A DNA stretch of 12,830 nucleotides from positions 1 through 12,830 of the forward strand of contig JBBISE010000105.1 of assembly GCA_037441445.1 (NCBI GenBank), given 5' to 3'. Each line of letters starts with the position of its first letter. The first letter of the stretch is position 1. The notes below the pieces were generated by a model. It was not told where the DNA came from and did not search any database. It worked only from the letters and a program-made list of their open reading frames with translations. Of this stretch, positions 1-6,907 are shown in pieces. Both the position numbers and the translations under genes were made by a program. The stretch comes from JAAYQU01 sp037441445. GTDB taxonomy: Bacteria > Bacteroidota > Bacteroidia > Bacteroidales > Salinivirgaceae.

Positions 1-22
1 CAATTTTTTTAACAAAAAAAAA

Positions 23-50
23 GGACTGTCTAGTCTTTTTAGACAGCCCC
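23..50 (-). terminator. Intrinsic terminator downstream of the malic enzyme gene
   Basis: The arms at 23-32 and 40-49 pair over 9 of 10 positions around a 7-nt loop. On the minus strand the hairpin is followed by an uninterrupted run of T (plus-strand A run at 14-22), as expected for a Rho-independent terminator about 30 nt past the malic enzyme stop. A short T run at 51-54 also follows it on the plus strand, so it may work weakly in both directions. A third segment at 65-71 can pair with 43-49 instead, giving an alternative fold. Confidence 0.75.
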
Positions 51-79
51 TTTTCGTTTAAACAGGGCTGTTTTTGTAA

Positions 80-1372
80 CTATTGTTTAAATTTCGACAG
101 CTCTTCCATTCTCAATTTCAACGACTTCTTGTATTCATCCCAGTCTGCTATTGCAACCCTGGCAACGCCCGACTCCATGGCTGCTTTGGCAACAGCCGAT
201 GCAACCTCTGAAATTAATCGCGGATCGTTGGGTTTGGGAATGAAGTAATCGCGTCCAAAAGTCAACTTATCGAGGTTATAGGCTTTGCAAACTTCTTTTG
301 GTACGTCTAATTTAGCAATGCGGGCAAGGGCATGACAAGCTGCAATTTTCATTTCCTCGTTTATGGTTGATGATTTCACATCCAGAGCGCCACGGAAAAT
401 AAACGGGAAGCCAAGAACATTGTTTATTTGATTTGGATAGTCTGAGCGTCCTGTGGCCATAATCAGGTCGTTACGGACACTGTGTGCATCGTCCCACGAG
501 ATTTCGGGGTTGGGGTTGGCCAAAGCGAAAATTATGGGGTTTGGGGCCATGGATTGCACCATTTCTTTTGTAACCTGTCCGGCAACCGATAGTCCCAGGA
601 ACATATCGGCCCCTTTCATGGCCTCGGCAAGGTTTGGAAAACATTTTTCGGTTACCATTTCCTGTTTTTCAGGTGTCAAATCGGTTCTTCCTTTATGGAT
701 ACAACCCTTGCTGTCGAAAACCGAAATGTTTTCGTGTTTAACGCCCAGATATCTGTACATTTTCAGACAACTGGTGGCCGAGGCCCCGGCTCCACTGACA
801 ACTACCCGAACGTCAGCCAGTTTTTTTCCGGCCAATTCGGCAGCATTCAACAATCCTGCCGCCGAAATGATGGCTGTTCCATGTTGATCGTCGTGCATGA
901 TTGGGATGTCAAGGTCTTCTTTTAACCGCCGTTCGATGTAGAAACATTCCGGAGCTTTTATATCTTCGAGGTTGATTCCTCCAAAAGTGGGGGCTATGGC
1001 TTTAATTATCTCCACTAATTTAACCGGATCTTTTTCGTCAATCTCAATATCAAACACGTCAATATCGGCGAAGACCTTAAAAAGAAGCCCTTTGCCCTCC
1101 ATAACCGGTTTGGATGCTTTTGCCCCAATGTCCCCGAGTCCCAGAACTGCTGTGCCATTAGAGATTACGGCCACCAAATTTCCCGCGATGGTGTATTTGT
1201 AAATGTCGTTGTTGTTTTTTTCAATTTCAAGACAAGGCTCAGCAACCCCCGGCGAGTAGGCCAATGACAGGTCGTACTGAGTTGAGTAGGGCTTGGTAGG
1301 AATAACCTGAACTTTGCCCGGCCTTCCTTCGCTGTGGTAACGTAAAGCATCTTCGCGGCGATTATTGCTCAT
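80..1372 (-). CDS. maeB: Malic enzyme, MaeB type, without phosphotransacetylase domain
   Basis: This 430-residue cytoplasmic enzyme oxidatively decarboxylates malate to pyruvate with reduction of NAD(P)+, linking the TCA cycle to pyruvate and reductant supply. The N-terminal malic domain (about 15-150) has the conserved AYSPGVA segment with Tyr39 and the MEGKG segment with Lys94, the expected acid/base pair. Metal ligands are likely Glu136/Asp137 (NLED) and Asp161 or Asp162 (MHDDQHGTA). The NAD(P)-binding domain (about 165-400) carries GAGASA (194-199), then LANPNPE and QINNVLGFP. Many Gram-negative MaeB proteins are about 760 residues, with a C-terminal phosphotransacetylase-like domain for acetyl-CoA control; here the protein stops just after the malic core and a terminator follows, so it looks like a true stand-alone form. 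The ATG start gives the usual family N-terminus. The cofactor (NAD or NADP) cannot be read with certainty, so the symbol is by family resemblance. It is divergent from the hexosaminidase gene and appears monocistronic. Confidence 0.93.
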   Translation of the reverse strand: MSNNRREDALRYHSEGRPGKVQVIPTKPYSTQYDLSLAYSPGVAEPCLEIEKNNNDIYKYTIAGNLVAVISNGTAVLGLGDIGAKASKPVMEGKGLLFKVFADIDVFDIEIDEKDPVKLVEIIKAIAPTFGGINLEDIKAPECFYIERRLKEDLDIPIMHDDQHGTAIISAAGLLNAAELAGKKLADVRVVVSGAGASATSCLKMYRYLGVKHENISVFDSKGCIHKGRTDLTPEKQEMVTEKCFPNLAEAMKGADMFLGLSVAGQVTKEMVQSMAPNPIIFALANPNPEISWDDAHSVRNDLIMATGRSDYPNQINNVLGFPFIFRGALDVKSSTINEEMKIAACHALARIAKLDVPKEVCKAYNLDKLTFGRDYFIPKPNDPRLISEVASAVAKAAMESGVARVAIADWDEYKKSLKLRMEELSKFKQ

Positions 1373-1402
1373 AGGATGAAATTTTATGGGTTTATACTTG
1401 CA

Positions 1403-1433
1403 TAAATATAGGTCATTTAAAGATCAAATGCAA
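1403..1433 (-). promoter_or_regulatory. Bacteroidota-type promoter for the malic enzyme gene
   Basis: On the minus strand TTG (1433-1431) is followed after exactly 20 nt by TATATTTA (1410-1403), a 7/8 match to the Bacteroidota -7 element TAnnTTTG with its -33 TTG. It would start transcription near 1398 and leave a leader of about 25 nt before the ATG at 1372. The match and spacing are seen in the sequence; promoter activity is inferred. Confidence 0.45.
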
Positions 1434-1495
1434 TTTTTTTTACAAACCAGAAAAATGTGTATTATGCTTACTTCCCCGGACTATGAAAATTTATT

Positions 1496-1525
1496 TTGAA
1501 CTCCAAAACTTTTATGTTTTCTTTG
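1496..1525 (+). promoter_or_regulatory. Candidate promoter for the GH20 hexosaminidase gene
   Basis: TTG (1496-1498), a 19-nt spacer and TTTCTTTG (1518-1525) match the Bacteroidota TTG / TAnnTTTG pattern except for the second base of the -7 element. The ATG at 1553 would then lie about 20 nt from the start of the transcript. TATGTTTT at 1513-1520 is a competing -7 candidate but sits only 14 nt from the same TTG. No Shine-Dalgarno-like sequence precedes the ATG, which is normal for this phylum. Confidence 0.3.
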
Positions 1526-1552
1526 TCTTTCATTTAAAATCAAACTGTTTCC

Positions 1553-3892
1553 ATGGAAGGTAAACTATTCTCAACCAAAGACTATTTCTTTCGTCGCTCC
1601 GATCGCGTTTGGTTTGTTGTTGTTGCGGTAATTTTATTTGTGTTGGCTGTGGCCTCGTTTTACACGAAAAACGAAATCAAAGTTTACAATACAGGACTAA
1701 ACATCATTCCCAACCCAAACTCAATAGTGCAAGGCGAAGGCTACTTTGAACTTAACCGTCGGACAACCCTGGTCGTACATGATAGCTTGTTGAATCGCAG
1801 CACGATGCGTTTTTTTCGACAAACAATAAAACATTCCACGGGTCTTAACCCAAAAGCAATAAGCGTAAAACCCCCTGCCAATTACATACTGTTCCAGATT
1901 GATTCCTCCTTCAATTATGGAAAAGAAGGGTATGCGTTGGCTGTGAGGCCATCTTCCGTAAAAATCAATGCAGGAACTATCAGGGGTTTGTATTATGGAA
2001 TCCAAAGCCTTTTGCAGCTTTTACCAGCCGAAGTTGTCAGCGAGCGAAAAAACACCACTGTTGATTGGCTTATCCCATGTGTTGAAATTCAGGACTCGCC
2101 CAGGTTCGTTTGGCGCGGGATGCATCTGGACGTGTGCCGCCATTTTTTGCCGGTTGAAAGCATCAAAAAACATTTGGACATGATGGCCATGTACAAACTC
2201 AATACTTTTCACTGGCACCTGACCGAGGATCAGGCCTGGCGAATTGAGATTAAAAAATACCCTTTGCTGACTGAGGTTGGATCCAGAAGGATTGAGGGGG
2301 AAGGTATTGAACATAGTGGATTCTACACTCAACAACAAATTCGCGAAATTGTGGAATATGCTGCTGAACGGCATATTAACATTGTGCCTGAAATTGAGAT
2401 GCCAGGCCACGCCTTGGCCGCATTATCAGGATATCCGGAGTATTCCTGTACCGGAGGTCCTTTCTCACCACGGATTGTGTGGGGTGTTGAAGAGGACGTT
2501 TTTTGTGCAGGGAAAGAGGAAACTTTTCGGTTTATTGAGGATGTTATTTCCGAAGTTGTTGCCCTTTTTCCATACGAATATTTTCACATTGGTGGCGATG
2601 AATGCCCCAAAGACAGATGGAAGATGTGCCCGCTATGCCAGAAAAGAATGACGGATGAAAAGCTGAAGAACGAACATGAGTTGCAGAGTTATTTTGTTAA
2701 GCGAGTTGAAAAAATTCTTCTTGCGCATAACCGAAAAATGATTGGCTGGGACGAAATTTTAGAGGGTGGGATTGCCCCTTCGGCAACAATTATGTCCTGG
2801 CGTGGCGAACAAGGCGGTATTGAGGCTGCCTCCATGGGCCACGATGCGGTTATGACACCAGGAAGCCACTGTTATTTAGATCACTATCAGGGATCACCCA
2901 AGGTTGAACCCGTGGCTATTGGCGGATACACTTTGCTGGAAAAAGTATATGGTTATGAGCCTGTGCCCGCCTCCCTCAGTCCTGACAAAGCACATCATAT
3001 TCTTGGTACACAGGGAAATGTGTGGGCCGAGTATATGTACAGCCCGACAATGAACGAGTATTTCATTTATCCGCGGATTTTAGCCTTGGCCGAAGTTGGT
3101 TGGACTAAACCCGAGCGCAAAAATTTCACTTCGTTTCTGTCGCGACTCGATAATCACCATGTGCGAATGGATCTACTTGGAATTAACTATCACATTCCAT
3201 TACCCGAAGGACCTTCCAATTTCGAGGCGTTTGTTGATTCGGCCGTAATTGCATTTAGCACTACCCGGCAAATTGACATTGTTTACACAACTAATGGTAC
3301 TATGCCACACTCCAAATCATTAAAGTATAGTAAGCCATTGATATTCAAGAAAAACACGGTATTGAATGTGGCTACGCTTTTGAAAACAGGAAAAATGAGT
3401 CGTGTGCGGACTATTACCATCGAAAAGCAGGATTACCGGGAAGGATTAAAGGAGCTAAACCCTCAAAAAGGAATTTCTGTAACCATAGCCCGGGGAACCT
3501 TCTTAAAAATCAAGGATTTGGACACGGTTCAAACCTGGGCAGATACCATCTTTCTTAACGATATCAACGAATTACATAAACTTTTCGACTATAAGCAGCC
3601 ATCAGCAGCGTTTGTTACCGGGTATATCCAAGTTCCGGAGAACCATGTTTACCGCTTCTCAACCAATGCCGACAGATTCTATATTCATGACCGTTTGTTG
3701 ATTAGCAATGAGAAAGAGGTAAAAAAGCATTCCAGAAATGACGCCACCATTGCTCTTGGCGCAGGCATCCATCCCGTGAAATTTATTATCCTTAACAATA
3801 TTGTAGGCGGATGGCCGCAAGCATGGAATGGTAAATGGTTGCAGATTTCAAAGAACGGATCTGAGTTTTCCGATGCGGAATTCTTACAATAA
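1553..3892 (+). CDS. Membrane-anchored or secreted GH20 beta-N-acetylhexosaminidase
   Basis: This 779-residue enzyme removes terminal N-acetylhexosamines (GlcNAc or GalNAc) from glycans or chitooligosaccharides by the substrate-assisted GH20 mechanism. Residues 1-19 are basic (RRSDR) and are followed by a hydrophobic segment at 20-37, acting as signal peptide or N-terminal anchor; no lipobox cysteine is present, so it should lie in the periplasm or outer envelope. A GH20b domain (about 48-180) precedes the catalytic barrel (about 183-530). The barrel has Arg188 (WRGMHLD) for substrate binding, the catalytic pair Asp349-Glu350 in HIGGDE, Trp399, Trp416, Tyr441/Asp443 and Trp491/Glu493, so all expected active-site residues are present. 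Residues about 555-625 resemble a chitobiase C-terminal/Fn3-associated module, and 640-770 a PA14-like beta domain that may bind sugar. No SusCD-type partners are next to it and it appears monocistronic. The family is certain; the exact substrate is not. Confidence 0.95.
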   Translation: MEGKLFSTKDYFFRRSDRVWFVVVAVILFVLAVASFYTKNEIKVYNTGLNIIPNPNSIVQGEGYFELNRRTTLVVHDSLLNRSTMRFFRQTIKHSTGLNPKAISVKPPANYILFQIDSSFNYGKEGYALAVRPSSVKINAGTIRGLYYGIQSLLQLLPAEVVSERKNTTVDWLIPCVEIQDSPRFVWRGMHLDVCRHFLPVESIKKHLDMMAMYKLNTFHWHLTEDQAWRIEIKKYPLLTEVGSRRIEGEGIEHSGFYTQQQIREIVEYAAERHINIVPEIEMPGHALAALSGYPEYSCTGGPFSPRIVWGVEEDVFCAGKEETFRFIEDVISEVVALFPYEYFHIGGDECPKDRWKMCPLCQKRMTDEKLKNEHELQSYFVKRVEKILLAHNRKMIGWDEILEGGIAPSATIMSWRGEQGGIEAASMGHDAVMTPGSHCYLDHYQGSPKVEPVAIGGYTLLEKVYGYEPVPASLSPDKAHHILGTQGNVWAEYMYSPTMNEYFIYPRILALAEVGWTKPERKNFTSFLSRLDNHHVRMDLLGINYHIPLPEGPSNFEAFVDSAVIAFSTTRQIDIVYTTNGTMPHSKSLKYSKPLIFKKNTVLNVATLLKTGKMSRVRTITIEKQDYREGLKELNPQKGISVTIARGTFLKIKDLDTVQTWADTIFLNDINELHKLFDYKQPSAAFVTGYIQVPENHVYRFSTNADRFYIHDRLLISNEKEVKKHSRNDATIALGAGIHPVKFIILNNIVGGWPQAWNGKWLQISKNGSEFSDAEFLQ

Positions 3893-3952
3893 TTGCCCAG
3901 CGACAATTTCTATGTTAGTGCGGGATTGACTTGGAAAAGAAGTCTAACCGAG

Positions 3953-4909
3953 CTAGTTAAATTTATCTAACGTATTATTGTTTAGTCCATTGAGAAAATC
4001 AGTAACATTCATGCGTTTTTTGCCCGCCTGCTGCAAATCGTTGATATGGTAAAAGCCATTTGCTACCGACACTTTCAACGAGTTTTTTGTCATCGAAACA
4101 GTACCTGGTAAACCAGGGCTGGTTGTTGGTTCAAAAAATCCAGAGTAAACCTTTATTCCTGTGTTTTTATTTCCAATAGTGCTTTCAGTGTATGCGCCCG
4201 GATAGGGGCTTAACCCCCTTATAAAATTATGAATTGTATTTCCGTCGCTATTCCAGTTTATTCTGCAAAACTCCTTGCTGATTTTTGGTGCTGTCTGCAA
4301 ATTATTTTTCACAACGCTTTCCTGAGGAATTTCGTGGTAGTTTCCGGTTGCAATTGACTCTACGGTTTGTCTGAGAACTTCGGCACCTTCCGTCATCAAT
4401 TTATCATGGAGGCTTCCTGCGTTGTCTTCGGGCAAAATGGGGATTTCTTTCGAAAGAATGATGTTGCCCGTATCAATTTCATGTTTCAGAAAAAACGTGG
4501 TAATTCCGGTTTTTGTTTCACCATTTATAATGGCGTGGTTAATGGGTGCAGCTCCACGATATTGGGGTAAAAGACTGGCATGCAGGTTAACAGAACCCAT
4601 TCTGGGTAAGCTCCAAACGGCCTCGGGCAGCATTCTAAAGGCGACGATTACACCCAAATCGGGTTTTAAAAGCCCAAGAGCCTCAATAAATTCGGGGCTT
4701 TTCAGGTTCGATGGTTGCAGTACCGGTAGTCCAACGGATTGGGCAAACTCTTTTACCGGTGTGGGGCTAAGTTCTTGTCCTCTTCCTCGTGGCTTGTCGG
4801 GTGCTGTAACAACTGCAACAATATTAAAACTTTGATGTAAAACCCTCAATGATTCCACTGCAAAATCAGGTGTTCCCATGAACACGATACGAAAATCGCC
4901 GTTAGCCAT
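3953..4909 (-). CDS. fmt: Methionyl-tRNA formyltransferase
   Basis: Fmt transfers a formyl group from 10-formyl-tetrahydrofolate to methionyl-initiator tRNA in the cytoplasm, allowing bacterial translation initiation. The 318-residue length is normal. The N-terminal formyltransferase fold begins with the typical RIVFMGTPDFAVESL and carries Asn108, His110 (NLHASLLPQYRGAAPI) and Asp146 (EIDTGNI), matching the catalytic Asn/His/Asp set of E. coli Fmt (106/108/144). The C-terminal OB-like tRNA-binding domain (about 205-310) ends with the usual GKKRMNVTDFLNG stretch. The start lies 7 nt after the stop of the upstream 615-residue repeat protein, so the two are very likely co-transcribed and Fmt is the last gene of the leftward series. 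It converges on the hexosaminidase gene with 60 bp between the stops. The usual partner def is not in the window. Confidence 0.97.
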   Translation of the reverse strand: MANGDFRIVFMGTPDFAVESLRVLHQSFNIVAVVTAPDKPRGRGQELSPTPVKEFAQSVGLPVLQPSNLKSPEFIEALGLLKPDLGVIVAFRMLPEAVWSLPRMGSVNLHASLLPQYRGAAPINHAIINGETKTGITTFFLKHEIDTGNIILSKEIPILPEDNAGSLHDKLMTEGAEVLRQTVESIATGNYHEIPQESVVKNNLQTAPKISKEFCRINWNSDGNTIHNFIRGLSPYPGAYTESTIGNKNTGIKVYSGFFEPTTSPGLPGTVSMTKNSLKVSVANGFYHINDLQQAGKKRMNVTDFLNGLNNNTLDKFN

Positions 4910-4916
4910 CCGAAAA

Positions 4917-6764
4917 TTAGTTTAGGCGTTCGTAAACCCGGATATGATCAATTATAAAATTGGCAGGCAGAGCTTGGGGTCTGTTCAGCAAAACACTCGA
5001 CAAACCCATGTATAATGGGTTTTCAGGAAGTTTGCCCGTATATTCCGCCACGACAAAGCCATTTATTTTCCAGATTAGTTTGTTCGTTTCCCATTCCAGA
5101 GAATACAGGTAATTCGATTCAGGGTTTATTCCGGTAATGGTTTCTTCGAAGTCGGGCTTCGATTGATTTGACAAAAATAGCCTGGTTTTCAATCCTTTCT
5201 TTGAACCTGAACAGAAAATGTCAATGTGGGGTGCAATGGTTTCTGTTTTCAGGAAAAGAGCATGCACAACCTCTTTTGGGGATGTCATACGGGCTAAAAT
5301 TTCAATCTTGCCACCTTTAAACCTAAAATGATGTCCGGTATTGACAATTCCGGAAGTATAATCGAAATCGCGCATTTTAAATCCCGAAGAAACCTGCCAC
5401 CGTAAGCCGGAAATTTTCTCTTGTCGTGTTTCAATATTAAGGCAACTGTTTTCAACTTTTAGATTCTTTCCTTCGGTGTGAAACTGCATGTTGCCTTCAG
5501 GAACATAGCTCTTGCCATTTAGGTTTAGCATGCCTTGGAAAGGGATTGTCAGCCATTTTTCCGGTTCCAACGTGTCAAAAGTTTCTTCGAAAACAGGGTT
5601 CCATTGACGTTCTGCTTCAAACTTGTTGGATTTAAGCAGTTTAAAGTACCACACTATTTCCGAATCGGCTTTTAACCTGGCGAATTCCTGTTCAAGTGCA
5701 TGACCCTCAGTTTTTTCAAATTTCCTGGGATCGGATAGGTATTGTTTTCGTTCCTTAAATTCATCGGAGTTGACATAAACCTGTAAATTGTTAAACCGCT
5801 CCAAGGTTTGGCTTCCGGTTATTTCCTTGTATGTTTTCAACTCTTTTGATGCATGGAATTTCTGGTAAAACCGAATGTCCGGTTCTTGTCCCAACGTTTT
5901 GAACCTGGCCAATAGCTGCGCGGCTTCGCTTGCCTCGAAACGGGTTTCTTCCAGTTTTTGGGTGTGAGCAGGGCTTTCTAAATAATCTTTTAGGTCCTGA
6001 TAATCGCGCAACAGTTGCGATGAGGATACTTTATCAACAACCTGTGGGAGTTGTTTTTTTACAAATTTATAATACTCTTTTAGTTCGGGGTCTTTCACAA
6101 GGGCAAGGAACCGATCGCGGTTGTCGAGTTCGGAAGCAAATTGTTCTCTGTTTTTGTCTGTAACCTGTTTGTAATTAAATGCCTCCACTTCCTTTTTCAG
6201 AACTTGGTATTGCGCTGTTTTATCTGCATTTTCCAATTTGCGGTAGTTGGCATACTCAGCGGAATTAATTATTTTGAAGTAGGTTTTCAGCGTTGAGTCT
6301 GCACTTATTTTCCTGAATTTTTTTTCTAAAGCGAGTTCTTCCTGATGTTCTTTGCCCAGTTGCTGCTTGACTTTATCAATTTCGCCGGATTCAATTACCT
6401 TTTTGATTTCCGAGTACTCCAACAGTGAACTTGATTTTTCAATGGTTTGGTAGCGTATCAATTCCTGGCTTGATTCTACTTTCAGATAGAGTTGTAAACT
6501 TTTATTCTTTTTTAGTGCTTGATATTCAGTCTCCAAACGATGTTCCTCGCTGCCGGGATATTTTAGTTCCTGAAGTTTGCGTTTTGATTCCTGATGATCG
6601 TTGCTTTGTATGATGGATTCCAGCTCGCGAAACCGCTTAAGTTTCTCACTTTCGCTGAAAGTATCAAAATCGTTCATCTCCCTGCGGAGTGCTTCGTTTT
6701 GTTTAACGTGTTTTTCAGTTGCCGGAAGCTGCCCGAAAAGCCTTTTGAAGAATAGGTTTACCAT
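4917..6764 (-). CDS. Repeat protein with non-catalytic GH16-like C-terminal domain
   Basis: I do not recognise this 615-residue protein as a named family. There is no signal peptide or membrane segment (it begins MVNLFFKRLFGQLP), so it is probably cytoplasmic. Residues 39-388 form five tandem units of 69-72 residues, charged and rich in Lys, Glu, Leu and Tyr, predicted to be helical. Each has up to three 12-residue motifs of the form S-x-E-L-x-x-Y-x-x-L-x-x and a linker of roughly 33 residues. Residues 389-615 look like a concanavalin-A/GH16 jelly roll: FEETFDTLEPEKW, YTSGIVNT, a GGKIEILAR strand, SLEWETNKLIWKING and a final FIIDHIRVY are typical GH16 landmarks. Where GH16 enzymes have the E-x-D-x-x-E catalytic motif this protein reads H-I-D-I-F-C (513-518), so both glutamates are missing and it should not hydrolyse sugars. 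A scaffold or carbohydrate/protein-binding role is a guess. It lies 7 nt before fmt and 143 bp after hybrid kinase B. Confidence 0.85.
   Translation of the reverse strand: MVNLFFKRLFGQLPATEKHVKQNEALRREMNDFDTFSESEKLKRFRELESIIQSNDHQESKRKLQELKYPGSEEHRLETEYQALKKNKSLQLYLKVESSQELIRYQTIEKSSSLLEYSEIKKVIESGEIDKVKQQLGKEHQEELALEKKFRKISADSTLKTYFKIINSAEYANYRKLENADKTAQYQVLKKEVEAFNYKQVTDKNREQFASELDNRDRFLALVKDPELKEYYKFVKKQLPQVVDKVSSSQLLRDYQDLKDYLESPAHTQKLEETRFEASEAAQLLARFKTLGQEPDIRFYQKFHASKELKTYKEITGSQTLERFNNLQVYVNSDEFKERKQYLSDPRKFEKTEGHALEQEFARLKADSEIVWYFKLLKSNKFEAERQWNPVFEETFDTLEPEKWLTIPFQGMLNLNGKSYVPEGNMQFHTEGKNLKVENSCLNIETRQEKISGLRWQVSSGFKMRDFDYTSGIVNTGHHFRFKGGKIEILARMTSPKEVVHALFLKTETIAPHIDIFCSGSKKGLKTRLFLSNQSKPDFEETITGINPESNYLYSLEWETNKLIWKINGFVVAEYTGKLPENPLYMGLSSVLLNRPQALPANFIIDHIRVYERLN
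5601..6650 (-). repeat. Five tandem degenerate 69-72-residue coding repeats
   Basis: Inside the 615-residue protein, units run at 6435-6650 (residues 39-110), 6228-6434 (111-179), 6021-6227 (180-248), 5814-6020 (249-317) and 5601-5813 (318-388). Aligned by eye they share S-x-x-L-x-x-Y-x-x-L at the start, a Ser-Gly/Asp-Glu turn, an E-x-x-F-x-x-L segment near residue 40, and then D/E-x-x-L-x-x-Y-x-K followed by S-x-E-L-x-x-Y. The third unit is the most diverged. Similarity is at protein level only; the DNA copies have drifted, which points to an old duplication. Confidence 0.75.
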
Positions 6765-6791
6765 AGAGTTTTCAATAAATCGTTTGGCTTT

Positions 6792-6809
6792 ACCAATACA
6801 GAAATTGGT
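6792..6809. repeat. Perfect 6-bp inverted repeat in the leader of the repeat-protein gene
   Basis: ACCAAT (6792-6797) and ATTGGT (6804-6809) form a perfect inverted repeat around a 6-nt spacer. It sits about 28-45 nt upstream of the ATG at 6764, between the start codon and the candidate -7 element. A T run follows on the plus strand (6810-6813), but no rightward gene ends here, so a terminator role is unlikely. It could be a leader hairpin or a protein-binding site; its role is unknown. Confidence 0.4.
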
Positions 6810-6818
6810 TTTTGGGGT

Positions 6819-6826
6819 TAAAGATA
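6819..6826 (-). promoter_or_regulatory. Candidate -7 promoter element for the repeat protein-fmt pair
   Basis: TATCTTTA on the minus strand (6826-6819) matches TAnnTTTG at 7 of 8 positions and would place the transcript start near 6812, about 48 nt before the ATG. No TTG is found at the usual distance upstream, so only half of the promoter is supported. The 143-bp gap after the kinase genes (6765-6907) contains nothing else recognisable apart from the inverted repeat at 6792-6809 and a weak TGCTTT/AAAGCA pair near 6880-6905 with no T run. Confidence 0.3.
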
Positions 6827-6907
6827 CAAAACCGCTGTGAATTATCGGGCTAAAAAGGAAAAATCATTGTATTTTTTTATGCTTTTGGGCAATGGGGTAA
6901 AGCAATA

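Noticed and set aside
453..887. Rightward open frame of 144 codons opposite the malic enzyme gene
   Set aside because: It lies wholly antisense to a gene with all family motifs, starts at GTG, and its translation has no recognisable domain; it is a shadow frame.
2021..2410. Leftward open frame inside the hexosaminidase gene
   Set aside because: Overlaps the GH20 catalytic barrel on the other strand, with no start signal or domain.
3893..3952. Possible shared terminator between the converging hexosaminidase and fmt genes
   Set aside because: Only an imperfect hairpin (GTTAG/CTAAC outer arms at 3914-3918 and 3944-3948 with a short inner stem) and no T run on either strand; too weak to call.
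4422..4835. Rightward open frame of 137 codons opposite fmt
   Set aside because: Antisense to the conserved fmt core and low-complexity in composition; no independent support for coding.
4920..5600. Active GH16 glucanase or laminarinase
   Set aside because: The catalytic glutamates are absent (H-I-D-I-F-C at the expected site) and there is no signal peptide, so an enzyme call is not justified.
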